From Corallium rubrum (Eukaryota > Cnidaria > Anthozoa > Scleralcyonacea > Coralliidae): DNA of 64,000 nt. The notes below the pieces were generated by a model that had not been told where the DNA came from, made no database searches, and saw only the letters and a list, made by a program, of their open reading frames with translations. The first letter of the stretch is position 1. Every line of letters begins with the position of its first letter. Position numbers and translations under genes: made by a program. The stretch covers positions 20,701,563 through 20,765,562 of the forward strand of contig OZ035997.1 of the NCBI GenBank assembly GCA_964035015.1. Reading direction: 5' to 3'. Shown here one piece after another: positions 9,616 to 24,600 of the stretch.

Positions 9616-12600
9616 AGTTAGTGCGGAAGTTTTATACCTTTGAGTTTATTCTTGCTGCCCCCTTTTAGTTTCCATTTTACTCACAATGAACAGTTTTTCC
9701 TCAGTTTTTCTTTCTGTTCCTTCGAAAGAAATGTACTAACTGATCCAAAAAGCGACTAATTCTCTGTGTCCAGAGATTCTCGTCAACAATAAATGATTTT
9801 GCAGTATTAAAAAATGGTTTATTTTGCTAACGTGATCGCTAAATAATTTTAAATGTTGATGTCAGCCAAATTGGCAGCCAATCAATAATTCTGGTGCTTC
9901 ATATTGTTATCAATCCCCCCAAATTTTTACGGCGCAATTTGAACATGCTACCAAGGACTATATATATAAATATTCAAGTCACTCAAAATCCCCTCCTTGA
10001 TTTTTCTACACGAGTGTAAAATGGACTCCACGCATGTTGAGATTAGCACCCTCACCGGCCTCCGGGCCTTCGGCCCTACGCCCGGGCTAGGGAACTATTC
10101 AAGTATTCCATTAACATGCGAATTGGGTAATATTTCTCGTGTAACAGAACATTGTTTATGCAAATTATGCCTACATATATAGACATCATTCTCATTACCA
10201 TTTTGGAAATACAAACCTCAATATAACAACAAATAAAAGTTCAAATCAAATAATATTTTGACATTCAACTATACACATTAAATAGAATCCATATTCAGTG
10301 ATATCATATTTGGGTTTATAAGCACTTTAATGAACATATCTTCTCATCACTTACCAACCAAATCACGTAACTTGCAGATATCGAACCCAATCTTCCAGCT
10401 GCTGAAGATGAACATAAAGCCATGCCCCTGAAAAACGGAACTGTTTTTAATAAACTGTACCGTAAATAATTGAAAGTAATAAAATAAATACAATTTCTAC
10501 AAACGTGCCGATTGAAAACCAAGTTGATCCGCATTGCAGTTTTATTACATAGCTCTATGTATTTATTGTATGGCATAAACAACTTATTAAAAATAAATCT
10601 AGCTTTTTGCAATTGTCTTCAGATTTCCAATCGTTTACGTGTTAATTTATACTCGTTAATCAATCCCAAAGTATTTTGTAATCACATTTTTAGAACACCG
10701 ACCAATTGATGGTACCAAAAAGATGGTGAATGTTTTCAACCATATAATGCTTCGCAATCTATAGCTATATAATATCAGTTTAAATGACTGCCTAGCATAT
10801 TTTTTATAGCTCTAAAATAAATCAGATGTATAGGCTAAAGTTTTTTTTTCTACCAAAGTTAATCTTTTTAAACTCTTATCTCCCGACAGTTCTACAAGAA
10901 ACAATGTTTACCACGCACAACAAACTCTGGTTAAAGGTATACAAGTCGCCATCTTTATCTGGCATTGTTTCTCGTCAAAGGAAAGGAAATGTTTCTTTTC
11001 CGTGACTGAAAACGAATCCTTTATTTGTAACATATATAGTATATATATAGTATTCATAAATGTACTTCGCTCACCTTATAAAAGTCGGAAATAGTTCAAC
11101 AGTCCAAACATGGATGGTCGAAAATGAGAGGTTAATAAAAAATTTCGCCAAAACTGCCATTATTATTCGGAAAATTGTCGATGCTGTAGCTGTAAAAATT
11201 ATAAGAATAAACTACAAAGTAAATGATTAATGCAAAAGCAAAGTAGATTCATGTTAAATATCATTTGTAAAAAAGTATTGGATAAAACAGGAGGAGGGGG
11301 GGGGATGGGTATTCGTGTAAAAGCTTCTTGCTTTTTATACTAAATATAAATTTTTAGGTGTTATACTTGCTTTTGAAAAAATGTAAATTTTGAATCAAAC
11401 TTAAAATTCGGCAGAGAAAAATCCCTGCATGGACGAGAACACACCCTAAACCGCCACACCTGGGTTCACAAAATGACCCTTAAGCCCCGTTCCTAAAGAG
11501 GCCCGTGTGCAAGATATACTATGTGTCTCGCTAATTACTACGTAACCTCGCCTCCGTACTGCGTGAAAGTGCACGTGTGAACCAATAAATCGAATAGCCG
11601 CCAGTGGCTTCAAAATGTTTAGTGCTGACCATAAAGAATGAGCAATCCATGCAGTTATATAGAGATCGGTAGAAGCTATGTAGGTTAGTTTCCTCAACGT
11701 CAAATACAGTGATACTGTATACTGATGCTTATGTAGCAAATAACGTGTATCACATGCAGATAAAATACTGTACGTTTTCTTGATTTCTCATACGGTGTGG
11801 ACAATGCTATTATAGAAGCTAGAGAGACCAAAACCAGACCAACAGCTGTAGTTTTCTTGCGACCAAATCTAAACCAACAGAAAAATATGTCCAAATTAGT
11901 AAAACATACGCGTGTATGTTTGAAACATTATATACGCGCGCATGTTTGACACACGTGCACATATACGGGTACATACACGTTTGTCTAATAATAATAACCC
12001 TACCCCCCAAGATAACTCTGCTCATGTGAAAAATCTTACTGACGAAAGTACTAAACGTGGTTTCTAACGTTTTCTAACAAACAGCGAGCTTATAAAAGAA
12101 AGATAATCATGTGAACAAAAATTAGCCAATCAGATAAAAATAACAACAAATCGCTCGATTGAGATGCCATATCAACAACTCGTTTATCGTGTTTCATCAC
12201 GTTTTCTCGTGTTTGGATCCCCTGATAATAAACCTCTATTTAGATAAACCATAGTCCCTAGAAATAAATTGTCTGGAAACGCGGCCGAAGTATTTGTTCT
12301 AGGTTTTTGTTCACGTTTGTGCACCTTATTTCACCTTAACGCTTGCTGAACACATTGTATTTTTGGTATAATGAAGCAATCAACCAATAGCAGCGTTGCT
12401 TTATAAATATTAATGAACGTAAAACAAAAGATTGTGCACCTTCTTTGCCACCCTCAACCTAAATTGTAGCTCATTGTTAACCACTTTGATGTTCCCTGCG
12501 TCTCCAGACAATATAATTCTAGGGACTATGGATAAACCTTTATTTAAGCAGGGTAGTCCTTTCAGCGCACAAGAGGCACTGTTATCAACAGGAGCCCTGA

Positions 12601-15600
12601 AAACATGACGAGACACTCAAACTCGTTGTTGATACATTACATAAATACATACCTTTCATTTGACCAAAGGGTTGCGTAATTTGAAGGATATTCAATTAGA
12701 CTTGTCAAGGCAAAAGTCAAATATCTATTCCAACCGAGATCCACTGAGCCATAAGTTACACCATAATAAACTAAACAGACAGTAAACCTAAAAATATGAT
12801 CAGTATGTAAACATTTAACTAATTAAGTAAAGGACAAATATCCCGCTTTAATTTTCACATGCCTCGGTTTCCTTTGCTCTTTTCGATGAATATACTCAAT
12901 AGCCCCGGCAAAACAATAGATTAATATGCCCCTCTAATATTCCCCTCAAAACTTCTTTTCTATTGTGACTCCTGTCAACCTCGTCCATGTGAAAATTAAG
13001 TACGTTATAAATCACATATCCCCTCGTGGCCTCAAAATAACCTATACCATAGTCCCTAGAATTATATTGTCTGGAGACGCAGGGAACATCAAAGCGGTTA
13101 ACAATGAGCTACAATTTAGGTTGAGGGTGGCAAATAAGGTGCACAATCTTTTGTTTTACGTTCATTAATATTTATAAAGCAACGCTGCTATTGGTTGATT
13201 GCTTCATTATACCAAAAATACAATGTGTTCAGCAAGCGTTAAGGTGAAATAAGGTGCACAAACGTGAACAAAAACCTAGAACAAATACTTCGGCCGCGTT
13301 TCCGGACAATTTATTTCTAGGGACTATGCCTATACATATGTTTCTCAAACTCATTAATAATTCATGAACCAAAAACAAAAGAAATTCCTGTTTAATCAGT
13401 GCTTTGAAATCGGAGGAAAAGTACTAGTACTTTGAAATAAGGCAAATTATATTACCTTTCAGAGGTATCTTCGGAGTTTTGAGTTTGAGAAGCCAGTTCA
13501 AATGCTCGACGTCGGACTTTACCGGGATTACAAAGCCCTCGTGCATTAAAAAGCACTCGGACTTTGAAATCCCGGTAAAGTCCTCCGTTTCGTATTTGAA
13601 CTATTACAGAAAGAATACCGCCAAATATTCAGTTAATATAATTTTGAGTTATAACTTATAAGAAAGTATTTATGAGCACGAACAATTGTCGGTTAAGTAT
13701 ATCGCTAATAAACTTCGGGTGAGGTTCTTAAGTTATTTCTAACATGATCAAAGAGGTTTTCTAAAGAATTCAATAGGAAAAGAACTTGTGACGAGGTTCT
13801 ATTGTTATTGCGAGGGAGGTTTATGTAATATTTAAACACGAGCAGGAGTGATAAAACACGTTCTGCGAGTGTTTTGAATGGCTTTAAAAACGATCACCAT
13901 TTGGTAACGTCTAAGGCGAGAAAATCAAAGCTAAAGTTTATGTAAATCAGGAGAATGTTTTATCACATATAAAACCACGATACGGTTATGATTTTTCTTT
14001 GTGTTTTCCTCATGAATTGAGTTTTGAAATGAGTTTTTTAAAACCTGCATGAAAAAAACCGCGGTACGTACATCAAAGAAAACCGACTTGATCATATTAT
14101 AAGGTGAGTTTAGAACCGGTCAAGCTATAGACAGCAGTACCTTTTTGCGACACTTGATAGTAAACATGCATTGAAAAGTGAAAACGAATGTATAAACTGT
14201 AGTACTCGGATTGAAACAGACTGACTTTAATGACTATTATATACTCTCACAACATGGCTTCCTCTCGTTTTTCACAACTGAAATAGCAGGGTTGTTATAT
14301 CTTTATTGTCTTTTCTGATAAGTGTTGAAATATAATATAAACGCCATCTTGGACCGCATACAGTGAGAACCAGTCCAAGCCCCACAGAATAATTACACAC
14401 TCAGGTAAATAATTACAGAATAATTACACAGGTAAACTATGACATCCCCCTTTTTCCAAAATAGAACTAATGAAACTTAAGCCTAAACATAATTTGAACT
14501 AAGGGTTAAATACAAATAATAAGAACGCGTATAGAACGTATACAATAATACAGTATACACGTATACGTTATAAATGACTAGCTTTCTAATTGTTCAAATG
14601 TTCTTACTGTAGTCTCTGGCTACATAGTGCCCGATCAAAAACACAGAACAACGTTTTTAGCTCTTAAATCTCTCTGGGACTTTAGTTATCCGTCCTGATC
14701 TTGTCATCTGGTTTCTAGCTTGGAATGTAACTTTTCCTCCTTTGGCGACGACGATCTCGGTTTTTGACCTTGATTCAGCTGGGCTTCCAATAGTCTTTCT
14801 TAGTGTTGCTGGGACAGTTGGCCTTGGGGCTTTGATTGGTGTTGTAGATGGTATAGGGTCGCAGTCTGTCTTAGTTTGTGGTATGCACGGTTGTGCCGCT
14901 TGTGGTATAGGTATCTGTTGACCAACTTCCGCACTGGAGGTGACTTGGAGAGAAAGGTCATGTTGGGTGCATTCCTCTGCTGGTATGGGTAGAGCTCTGG
15001 CAGTGGATCGTGGTCGCAGATCTTCTCTCGTTCTTTGGTTTAGACGATGTATGTTCTCGGTTCTCTGATAGGGTTTGGTCGGCTGAAAATCTTGCCCGGC
15101 TGCCAGATGTGCTTTAGTGTATTCTATATATACACTGGTTCAGATTTGTTGAAAACTCGTTTGTCATGACTGGCTTTCCTGTTGTAGAACTCTACCTGTT
15201 TTGTTTGCTTTTGCGAGTTGGATTCTTGGTGAGCATCGTTATCTGGGTGTTTTGACTGCAGAGCGGACTTACTGCTTGGTAGTAGTGATTGGGGTTTACG
15301 TCCGTACAGAAGCTCATAGGGCGATGGCAGATGACTATCTAAAGGCGTTATTCTGTAAATCTACACGGCTGTGTAAGGACACTGCTTGCTCTCCAACGCC
15401 TTCCTCCAAAGGACTTGCAGATTCCAACACTCTTTTCTGCTAGGCTGTTCGCTTGATGATGGTACGGCGAGCTGAAGGTTAAGACGATGCCACTCTGTTT
15501 GCAATTTGTCTTGAACTTTTCACTAATGAACTGGCTTCCAAAATCCGCGATTATCACAGATGGTATTCTGTATTCGGCAAGTACGCTGGTGAAGTGATTG

Positions 15601-18600
15601 GATGCGGTAGATGCAGATATATCACTCAAAAGCCTGATAACTGGAAATCTCGAGTAATAGTCAACGATCATCAAGTATACTTTGATCCCTTGAATTCGAA
15701 GATATCTGTTCCTATAGCTTTTTGGTAGATCAAGTTGCAGTGCTGGCAGTTTCGGTTGCGCTGGTTGGTGTTTGTTGCATAGTTTGCAATCCTTTACCAT
15801 CTCTCGGATGTCATTCGACATACCAGGCCAGAATACCGATTGTCTCGCTAGAAGTAAACACTTGGTTTCGCCCTGATGACCAGTATGCGTTGTATCTTAA
15901 TGCGTTGGGCTTGGAGGGATTCATGTACTACCACTCTATCTCCCTTGAGTATTAGCCCGTCTTCCAAAACTAGATCATACCTGAAATTCCAATAGCTCCA
16001 AAATTCTTGTGGGCACTGCTTCCTGTAACTTGGCCATCCATTACATATGGTGTTCTTCAACATGTTCATCGTCGGGTCCTTTGCTACGGTTGCCTTGACC
16101 AAGTCCATGTCGACAGGGTGTGTCTGAGTTGTCATGAAGTGGATATTGTAGTCAGGTGTACAGCCTCCGTCTTTCTTGCTTCTAACCACTGATCTATATA
16201 AGAGACTGGATAGAGCATCTGTGGTCTGAAATTGAAGTCGGAAGTGGTCGGAAATTGGCAACGGCCGCCATGTTGGATGGCCCCACTTTCGCTATATTTT
16301 ACTGTTGCACAATTATAGTTTTCGTATATTAAGGCATTTTTCTCCTTCGTGTTCGGACAAACTTTTTTATCACGAGGAAGAAAGGACATGTGACGCATTT
16401 GGAGAGAAAAATTGTAGTTGTTTAGCCCGAAAATGTGGGGGAAAACGGAATTTGCGAGTTCGATGGAGCGAACTCCCAGGCCGTTCTCATTCAGAATTTA
16501 CTCAGAAATATGGAAATACTGCTAAAGGACCGNNNNNNNNNNNNNNNNNNNNNNNNNNNNNNNNNNNNNNNNNNNNNNNNNNNNNNNNNNNNNNNNNNNN
16601 NNNNNNNNNNNNNNNNNNNNNNNNNNNNNNNNNNNNNNNNNNNNNNNNNNNNNNNNNNNNNNNNNNNNNNNNNNNNNNNNNNNNNNNNNNNNNNNNNNNN
16701 NNNNNNNNNNNNNNNNNNNNNNNNNNNNNNNNCATATATATTAGCTTGATTTGTTTTGAACATCAAACACTGGCCTTGTTGATCAGTAGTACACACTGAT
16801 AGTACAGTATTAGTTCTGCCACAATTTTCATAACATACAGAAGCCAGAGAACAGATTAAATTTTTAAAATTTAACATTATATACTACATTTATACAGAAT
16901 CAAACTACACAAGACAAAATACACTCATGAATTGTAAAAATTTTCTTTAATCAAATCATTGACAAAGTTTGAAAACTATAAATGACAGTATGACACTGGT
17001 TCAATTATATTCTGTATTAAGTTGTCATGTTGCTTCACCTTTAAGTTCTTCCTTCACTGTTGTTTCATTTTAAACTACCTACAAAATAACATACAAATAT
17101 CACATTCAATTTTACAGATACTCACAAACAATTTTTTCATCAAAATGACAGGGAGTAAAATAGCTCAGCTGTTAAGAAACAATGTTGACAACTTAACACG
17201 TTATACATGACTTGGACACTGAGCATGGAGTATCTTAAAACAAACTGGCTCGTTCTTGTTATAATGCATGCTACAGTTATTTCTATGGAGGGCACCAAAG
17301 ATAAAATATTACAAACTTTAGAGTATTAACATGCTCCTATGTTGCCAAAGAAATATGCTGCTTGTCGAAATCAACTCACAACTCTACAAGCCAATCCGCT
17401 ATCCTCTGTGCCATAATTTTGCACGTCCTTCGGCTTTTTAAAATGATCTACCCGATTGTGAACATTCCACAATTACAGTATTATCACACATTTGTATCCT
17501 ACAAATCACCGGCCGCTTGCAATGTTGGGTTTCCCGTTTCCTTAGTAAATAACCCTTCGGGAGCTCTCCGTCCCCTTCGAAATTTCGTCAAAATATCAAC
17601 TTATTTACTTACGATTCAGTTTCCCTTCACGGTCTTAGGTCCTCCATAGTTCCATGATGTGTCCCGTTGCTTGAAATACCAAAATGGATTTGTGTTGTTC
17701 GTCTATTTCGTGATTATATGCGAAAACAACGAATTCACAACAGTAAAATATAGCAACTCACTCCTCATGTGGGGCCATCCAATATGGCGTCGCTTACAAA
17801 TTAGGGCGTAACTTCCGGCTTCAATTTCTGGAGGCGCTCAGATAATAGATGCTCTATCCAGTCTCTTATATAGATCAGTGCTTCTAACTTATTGCACTCC
17901 CTTCTTCAAACATACGCGTGACAATGCATCAGCAACCGGGATTGTCTCTCCGCGCTTGTACTTGACTTTGACATAAAACCTCAGACACCTGAGCAGCAGC
18001 CTCTGCAGTCTTGGTGGTGCTTCTGCGATGTTCTTCTTAAAGATCTGCTTCGAGTGGTGAGTGATCAGTTTCAACTAGGGTATGTCTTCCCACTTCCCAG
18101 TAGGTAATACTCAAACTTATCTAGGCCGAACATCACTGCTAAACACTCTCGCTCTATGTTGGAGTACCTTGACTGGGCATCACTTAGCGATCTTGAAGCC
18201 ATAGCAACAATCCTTTCGTTGCCACTAGGGTCAACTTGTCTTACCCACGCTCCTAAGCCTTGCTTGCTGGCATCACACTGAAGAATCGTAGCTGTTGTTG
18301 GATTGGGATCGTAATAGGATATAAGCTGTGCTGAGCAAAGTTCCTCTTTGATTTTATTCAGTGCAGCCTGATGCTGCTGCTCCCAATGGAAATGAACGTT
18401 CTTCTTCGTTAACTCTCGAAGGGGTGCCGTAAGTTCTAGAAGCTTGACTGAAAAACGGTTAAGATACGTAACCATTCCGAGTACGGACTGCAGTCCTTAG
18501 AGAAAGCGCATAGAACAGCAATGTATATGCGCTATAGAAATTTTATTATATTATTATTATTATTATTATGTTGGATGGTGTAGAAATGTTCTTAATTACA

Positions 18601-21600
18601 TCTAACTTGTCGGCTGCAGGAAGAATACCTTCTTGTGTTAGTGTCAGTGGTGGATTACCAGTTTCGGGGCCTGTGGGCTAAATAAAACTCACGGGTCTTT
18701 ATGACGATATTTTCCGGAAATTTTTTTGATTTAGAGTCTGGGAAACGCCATTTCCTGCATTCTGAGGCAGTGTACGGTACGGCCCTCATATTCATATAAC
18801 AACTAATCTTAATGAAAAATCCATTCTCTGGAAATTACGGGCCTCTTGCAAGCCCGGGCCTGTAGACTTCAGCCTACTCAGCCTACTGCATAATCCGCCA
18901 CTGGTTAGTGTAGCCATAGAAGTTGACGCTTTGCTGCTTGAATTGCAATTTTTCGGAGTTTAAACTCACGTTGTTTGCTCGACTGGCTTCTAACATGTTG
19001 ACAAATGTCTGGTCATGCTCTTCTTGAGAAGAGCCAAACACGATTATTTCGTCAGCTATCCCAGTCACATTAGGAATGTTCCTGTACATGTCGTCTAGCC
19101 TTCGCTGAGACACAACTACACCAAATGGTAGACGCTTAAATCTATAGCGCCCAAAAGGTGTATTGAAGGTACACAACTTGCTGGATTCATGGTCTAGCTC
19201 AACGTGCCAGTACCCTTTGTTGGTATCGACCACTGAGAAATACTTCTTGCCATGGAGCAATGGAAGCATCTCGTCGATTGTTCTGCAGTAATAATGTTCG
19301 CGACGAATGTTCTTGTTCAGATCCTTGGGGTCCAAGCAAAGCCTAACCTTCTTCTTTCCATCTGATGTCTCTTTTAACGTTGCAGACGACAGAGTTTACC
19401 CAGTAGGCTCTGTTACCTCGGTGATGATGTCGTCTGCAGCCTTTTTTCCAGTTCCGCCTTGTACAGTGGTAGGATATGGACTTGTACTGTACGTGGGGCA
19501 TGCAACAAGTTGCACAACAGGTATAGCGTTGTCAGTAAGTTGAATATGATATTTGTCTCCTGGGACCGACCAATCTTGTCAAAACAATCTTGATACTCGC
19601 TCAATACAGAAGACTTCAACAGCTTTCCTTCCTGGGCAGCTTGTTGTACTATTGGTTGCACTTGATTACTGGTAAGCTCCTGAATATTGACAGTTATGAT
19701 TCCTAATTCCTGTGCTTGTTGACAACCAATCATCGACAGGTGTCCTGGGGCCTTAACTATGTTAAATTTAGTAGAAATTGACTTGATCTTAAATGATACT
19801 TGAAAATCGGTAGCTCCTAAATTTTCGATCGGATTTCCTCCATAACTCTTCAATATGCTGCCACAAGGTTTGATGTCGAGAGAAAGTTGAAACTTTTGTA
19901 AGTCATCTGTGGTTAGAACACAAGTGTCTGCTCCTGTGTCTACTTTCATTTGAATGTTATGCTTATTGTTGATTTTAATTGTAGTGTAGATCTTGTTAGG
20001 GAAACTGCTCACACCGTGAACTGGATTTTCAGATGTAATAGAGCTCAGAACCACTGTGATTGGTTCTGAATCACTAGAGTTGTCTTCGTCTCGACTATAT
20101 GCACTTGAAGATTCACTGGTTTCATCGTCACTGTCCTGTAAATGGATGTCCTGACCATGGTAGTCTGGATTCTGTACAATTTCGTTTACTTGCTTGAATC
20201 GCTTCTTCATGCACACCTTCTGGAAGTGACCCACTTTTCCCACAGTAGTTACATCTGGCTTGCGTAGCTGGGCATGTGGCATCCTTGTTGTGCTTGTTTC
20301 CAGATTTAAAACAACCATTGCTTTTAAATTTGAATTTTGGTTTGGTCGTAAATGATCTTCGATGCTTGGGATCATTTCTTGGTTGGCTCTTTCTTGAACT
20401 ACTTGGTCGCCTTGAATCTTGAGGAATGACTGATCGTGTTTTGCTTCGTACAGAATGTAATTCGGTGTTATGGTCTCCCTGAGTTATAACTTGCATTTGT
20501 GCTCTGGTATTTTCCTCGGTTTTGGCTAGTTCATAGACTTGTTGAAATGTTAGGGAATTTCCTTTACCGATGGCATCCTTCCTAACTCTATCTGATTTTA
20601 AATCAAAAATTAGCTGTATCTTGAAGGGTTTCTTCTTTAAAGGAAGCATGATATCCACTGTCATCGACAAGTGTACGAGCTTTTGTTAGAAATTCTTCTA
20701 AAGTCATATCCCCTTGCTTGAGACATCTCAATTGATATCTAGATAATATTTGGTTGCTCTGTGGCCTTGCACATGCTTCAAACTTCTCGAATATTGGAAT
20801 AAGCTTGAGTTGGTCACCCCCCATTGCCCATGTTGCTGTATTATAAATTTCTAATCCCTGGCTTGTAACCGACCCACAATAGAAGTATAACCTTGCTTTT
20901 TTTTCCTCTGACTCATCCTTAAGAGGCCCATCAAATATGAGGTTACATTTTCTTGCTTAAATACCTTGAATCTCTTATGAAGATCTCCAGGGTTCGTCCA
21001 CTCCATCGAAGGGGTTTAAATCTACAGGTGAAGCGAAGAAAAACTCTTGTCTAACTGTTCGTTGTGAACGTGTAAATTTTTACCTCCTTTTTTAGTTGAA
21101 TGTTCGTTGTGAGTCCTTTACTGGTCTTTTATTTGTTCTTTAATCAACCCCACTCCTGACACCATCAAATAGCAGGGTTGTTATATCTTTATTGTCTTTT
21201 CTCAACCTCGTTCCCAGGGCCTTTTTGAAATTGGCGGGGCGGGAAAAGGCTCTGGCATCGGCTGGTGGATTCTGTGTTTTCATTGGTTGATCGGTTTTCT
21301 TAAATATTCCTCGCAAACAACAATTAATGCAAAGTTTCAATGGATTTGGTCATCACTCGTAATCGTACTAATCGACAATATAGCTCATAATCCGTGCACG
21401 TTTAATACCTTGATCTGTTCTTACAGTAGTGGATGACGTAAAAACTGAATCATGATGAACCGACTCTTGAAGAAAAGAATTTGTGCTCTGGAGATTCAAT
21501 CTGCACTACGTCTTTGTGGCGGTTAATACACAAGCTGTCATATGGCTCGGGTAGTCAGTAGTTGATATTACTTTTACAAATGTGCAGAATATATAATACT

Positions 21601-24600
21601 TGTGGGATTATTAAGATCACCAGGGACGATTCGAGTTCGAAGTTGATAAGCGAAAAGTGCGAGCGAGGTATTTGTTTTCAAGATGAGCGAATTTAGACAA
21701 AAGAGCCAAAATATGCAAATTATGATATTAAACGACAACGTTGAAAAGCCACAGACCAAAAGTGTTATAAGAGCAGTACAAAATCATTTAATTTTAAGAG
21801 CACATATGTAGGAGTTTGGCATTTTATATATATGTTCAATCAGTTCAGATAAAAATAGTTGTGTTGATTTAATACCATCAACGATCACATTTCGAATTTG
21901 GCTGAGTCAATTAATTTGTATAAAAGTTGACGTTGTATCAAAAACTCAAAATGAACAGAGTGGTAAATAAGCCTCTTGGAAGCGCCGTTAAAATGTAGTC
22001 CCCAATGGCTGATATTTAGAGTGGTTAATAAAGTTTTTAAATAAATTTAAGAGTATAATCTCTCAGTTTACTTTTCATATATTTTAGTCACACATCTCAA
22101 TATTAAAAGTAAAAGATATATTAAAAACAATGTGATATAAACAACAAAAAATACATAAGCCGCACGGAAAATATTACGAACGCTATATTTTTAGCATGTC
22201 GTTTCTCTTGATATAAAAATATAAATATATCTATGCCAAATATAATAAAATAGGCATATAATAAATAGAACGCTTCACTTTATATTTCCAGCAATCCCAG
22301 GCAAGCTTGAATGGTGGTTCATTTTGACGTTCTTGTCAATTTCACTTTACCAAACAGCGATTGTTAATCGTAAACAAGTCGATATGTGATTTCGATTTAG
22401 GGAAAACCTGACAGATCTATAACAGTTTTAGATACAATGGCTAAACTAACCACCGTTCACTCATTCATGAAGACTGAATAAAGAAAGCTATATACTTTAC
22501 ACTTAATTCATGATTTGTTGCTTTGACGGGCGTATTCTTGCGGCCAGACACTGCGTTAAAAATTTCTAAAAAGGTACGTCTATACTTTCAATTCATCAGT
22601 CCACGCATTATCAAAATCAGATTTCTTTATGATTCTCGTAGCTGTTGCCATACAACAATGAACCATCGGAACGTTTGCAAAGACGTTTTGCGGGCTGATT
22701 TCATCTCGTCTGCGATGGATGACTTTATAACAGATGAAAGCACAGTAGCAAACTGTTTGCCGCTAGAAATATTTTCTTCTTCTAAATTTCGGTCAACAAG
22801 AACTCGTGAATTCTAGAGACAAACATGACTTATTAGCTTCCTGGGTAGAAGAAACTGCGCGGGAGCTTCTGGCGTTGTTACTTCTTGAATTTCTTATATA
22901 CAAGCGGCTTGGAATTTAATAGCTTCTTTATTTATTACCGTAATACCTGATTTCGGTTGTCTCGTTTTTATGACTGCTTGGACGATGAAGAGATCGATAT
23001 CTATGTAACAAATATTCAAAACACTTGACTTGAAGCGGTTTTAAACAAAAACACGGGAAATTTCCGCTATCGAACGCAACCAAAAGGTCCAAACTTCTCT
23101 GACGAGTCACGCCATTACCCGTAATAATTTTTGTATGCTAATTTCCACGCTAATTTATTACACCCTGAAATTCTGGGTGCAGAATCCAGCCGATGCCAGG
23201 CCCTTTTCCCGCCCCGCCAATTTCAAAAAGGCCCTGGGAACGAGGTTGGTCTTTTCTGATAAGTGTTGAAATATAGGCCCCACAGAATAATTACACAAGT
23301 AAATAATTACAGAATAATTACACAGGTCAGTAAACTACGACAACAACAACGTTTTTATCCGACACAAGGTAGCCTAAGACACTACAACCCCTCTTTTCCT
23401 CAAAACCACATGCCAATGGAAAACAATATCAACTAACGCTTCCAAAAAAAAACCCCCAAACTGAACTTAACTGTTTGCGATGTTCATCTTAACTGAAACT
23501 GTTCAAGATGTTCATATTTTACTCCTTAAGTGTTCAACATAATTTCACTAAGTTCAATCTAATAGATAAAGTTCATAGTCTTTCAAATACTCTGGTGGTC
23601 GCCTGTCCCTGATTGGCATTTCTACTACTGTACTTCCATCAGTCTTTTCATCTGCATCTCCTGTATCTGTATCCAGGTTAACCTCCTGTTCTGTCAAGTA
23701 CTTTTTACCTCTGTTGTGTTCCTCCTGTGTTGTCCTAAATGCTGTTAAGAATTTCTTCATTTCTACCTCGAGATTATTCTTCTCTGCATGGGCGATCTTC
23801 AAAACTTTGAGTAAACTTCGGTTTTGTCGTGCAACTTCCCCGTTTGTTTGAGGCCATAAGGGTGTTGAGGTTCGGTGCTGGATGTTGTTTGCCTCCAAGA
23901 ATGATTCGAATTCTTTGGACACAAATTGTGAGCCACTATCGGTTTTCAGAGACTGTGGTAAACCATGCATGTACAGAAAATCTTCTCCGGGCTTTCGATG
24001 ACCTTTGTAGACACTATGGATTTCAAGATGTCCACTTCGAAGTATCTACTATAGTCGAAATATAGTAAGGTTAGATATACAGCCGAAACAGAAAACGTAG
24101 GGGTCTAACGTTTCAAGCGAAGGCCCTTCGTCGAGCCTTCGCTCGAAACGTTAGACTCCTACGTACGTTCTCTGTTTCGGTAGTATATCTAACCTTACTA
24201 TATTCCGATTGTTGTTTCTACACTGCCTACGCAGCACACTACTTTTATTACACTATCTACTCTAGTAATCTACAACTACGAGAGCATATTCCCCCGAAGG
24301 TAGCGGACCCATTAAATCTGTTGCGAGGTGGCGGCTAGTCAGGAATTTCCAAGCTCCGCATGTTCGACATATTCGTTGGAAAAAAACGAAAATAACAGCG
24401 ACCAAAGTGATGGAGTGTCTCCGAGAAGCAACTTGCTAGTCGTTCGCGGCAGTGAGTTCTTTTGGAAAGGAAATTTGACCGAATTAAAGCATTTCACAGA
24501 TTGTGTACTACATCTGACGGGAAGATGGTCGTCACCGGGAGGGGAAGTGAAATGCTTTTCAAACGAGAAAATCGTCCTTAAATGTCATGGACCGACTAGA

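Larger units (their letters stand above)
14279..23342 (-). mobile_element. Gypsy-1: Ty3/gypsy element nested in the gypsy-2 LTR
   Basis: LTRs: 14279-14444 (166 bp, TG..CA in either orientation) and 21165-21202 plus 23258-23342, the latter split by the 21203-23248 element and lacking ~43 internal bases. Flanked by ACAAC at 14274-14278 and 23343-23347, splitting the gypsy-2 LTR. A purine tract (GGAAAAAGGGGGA) lies next to the 3' LTR on the minus strand. Gag, protease, RT, RNase H, integrase and a C-terminal tail are recognisable but broken by frameshifts and four insertions. Confidence 0.9.
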
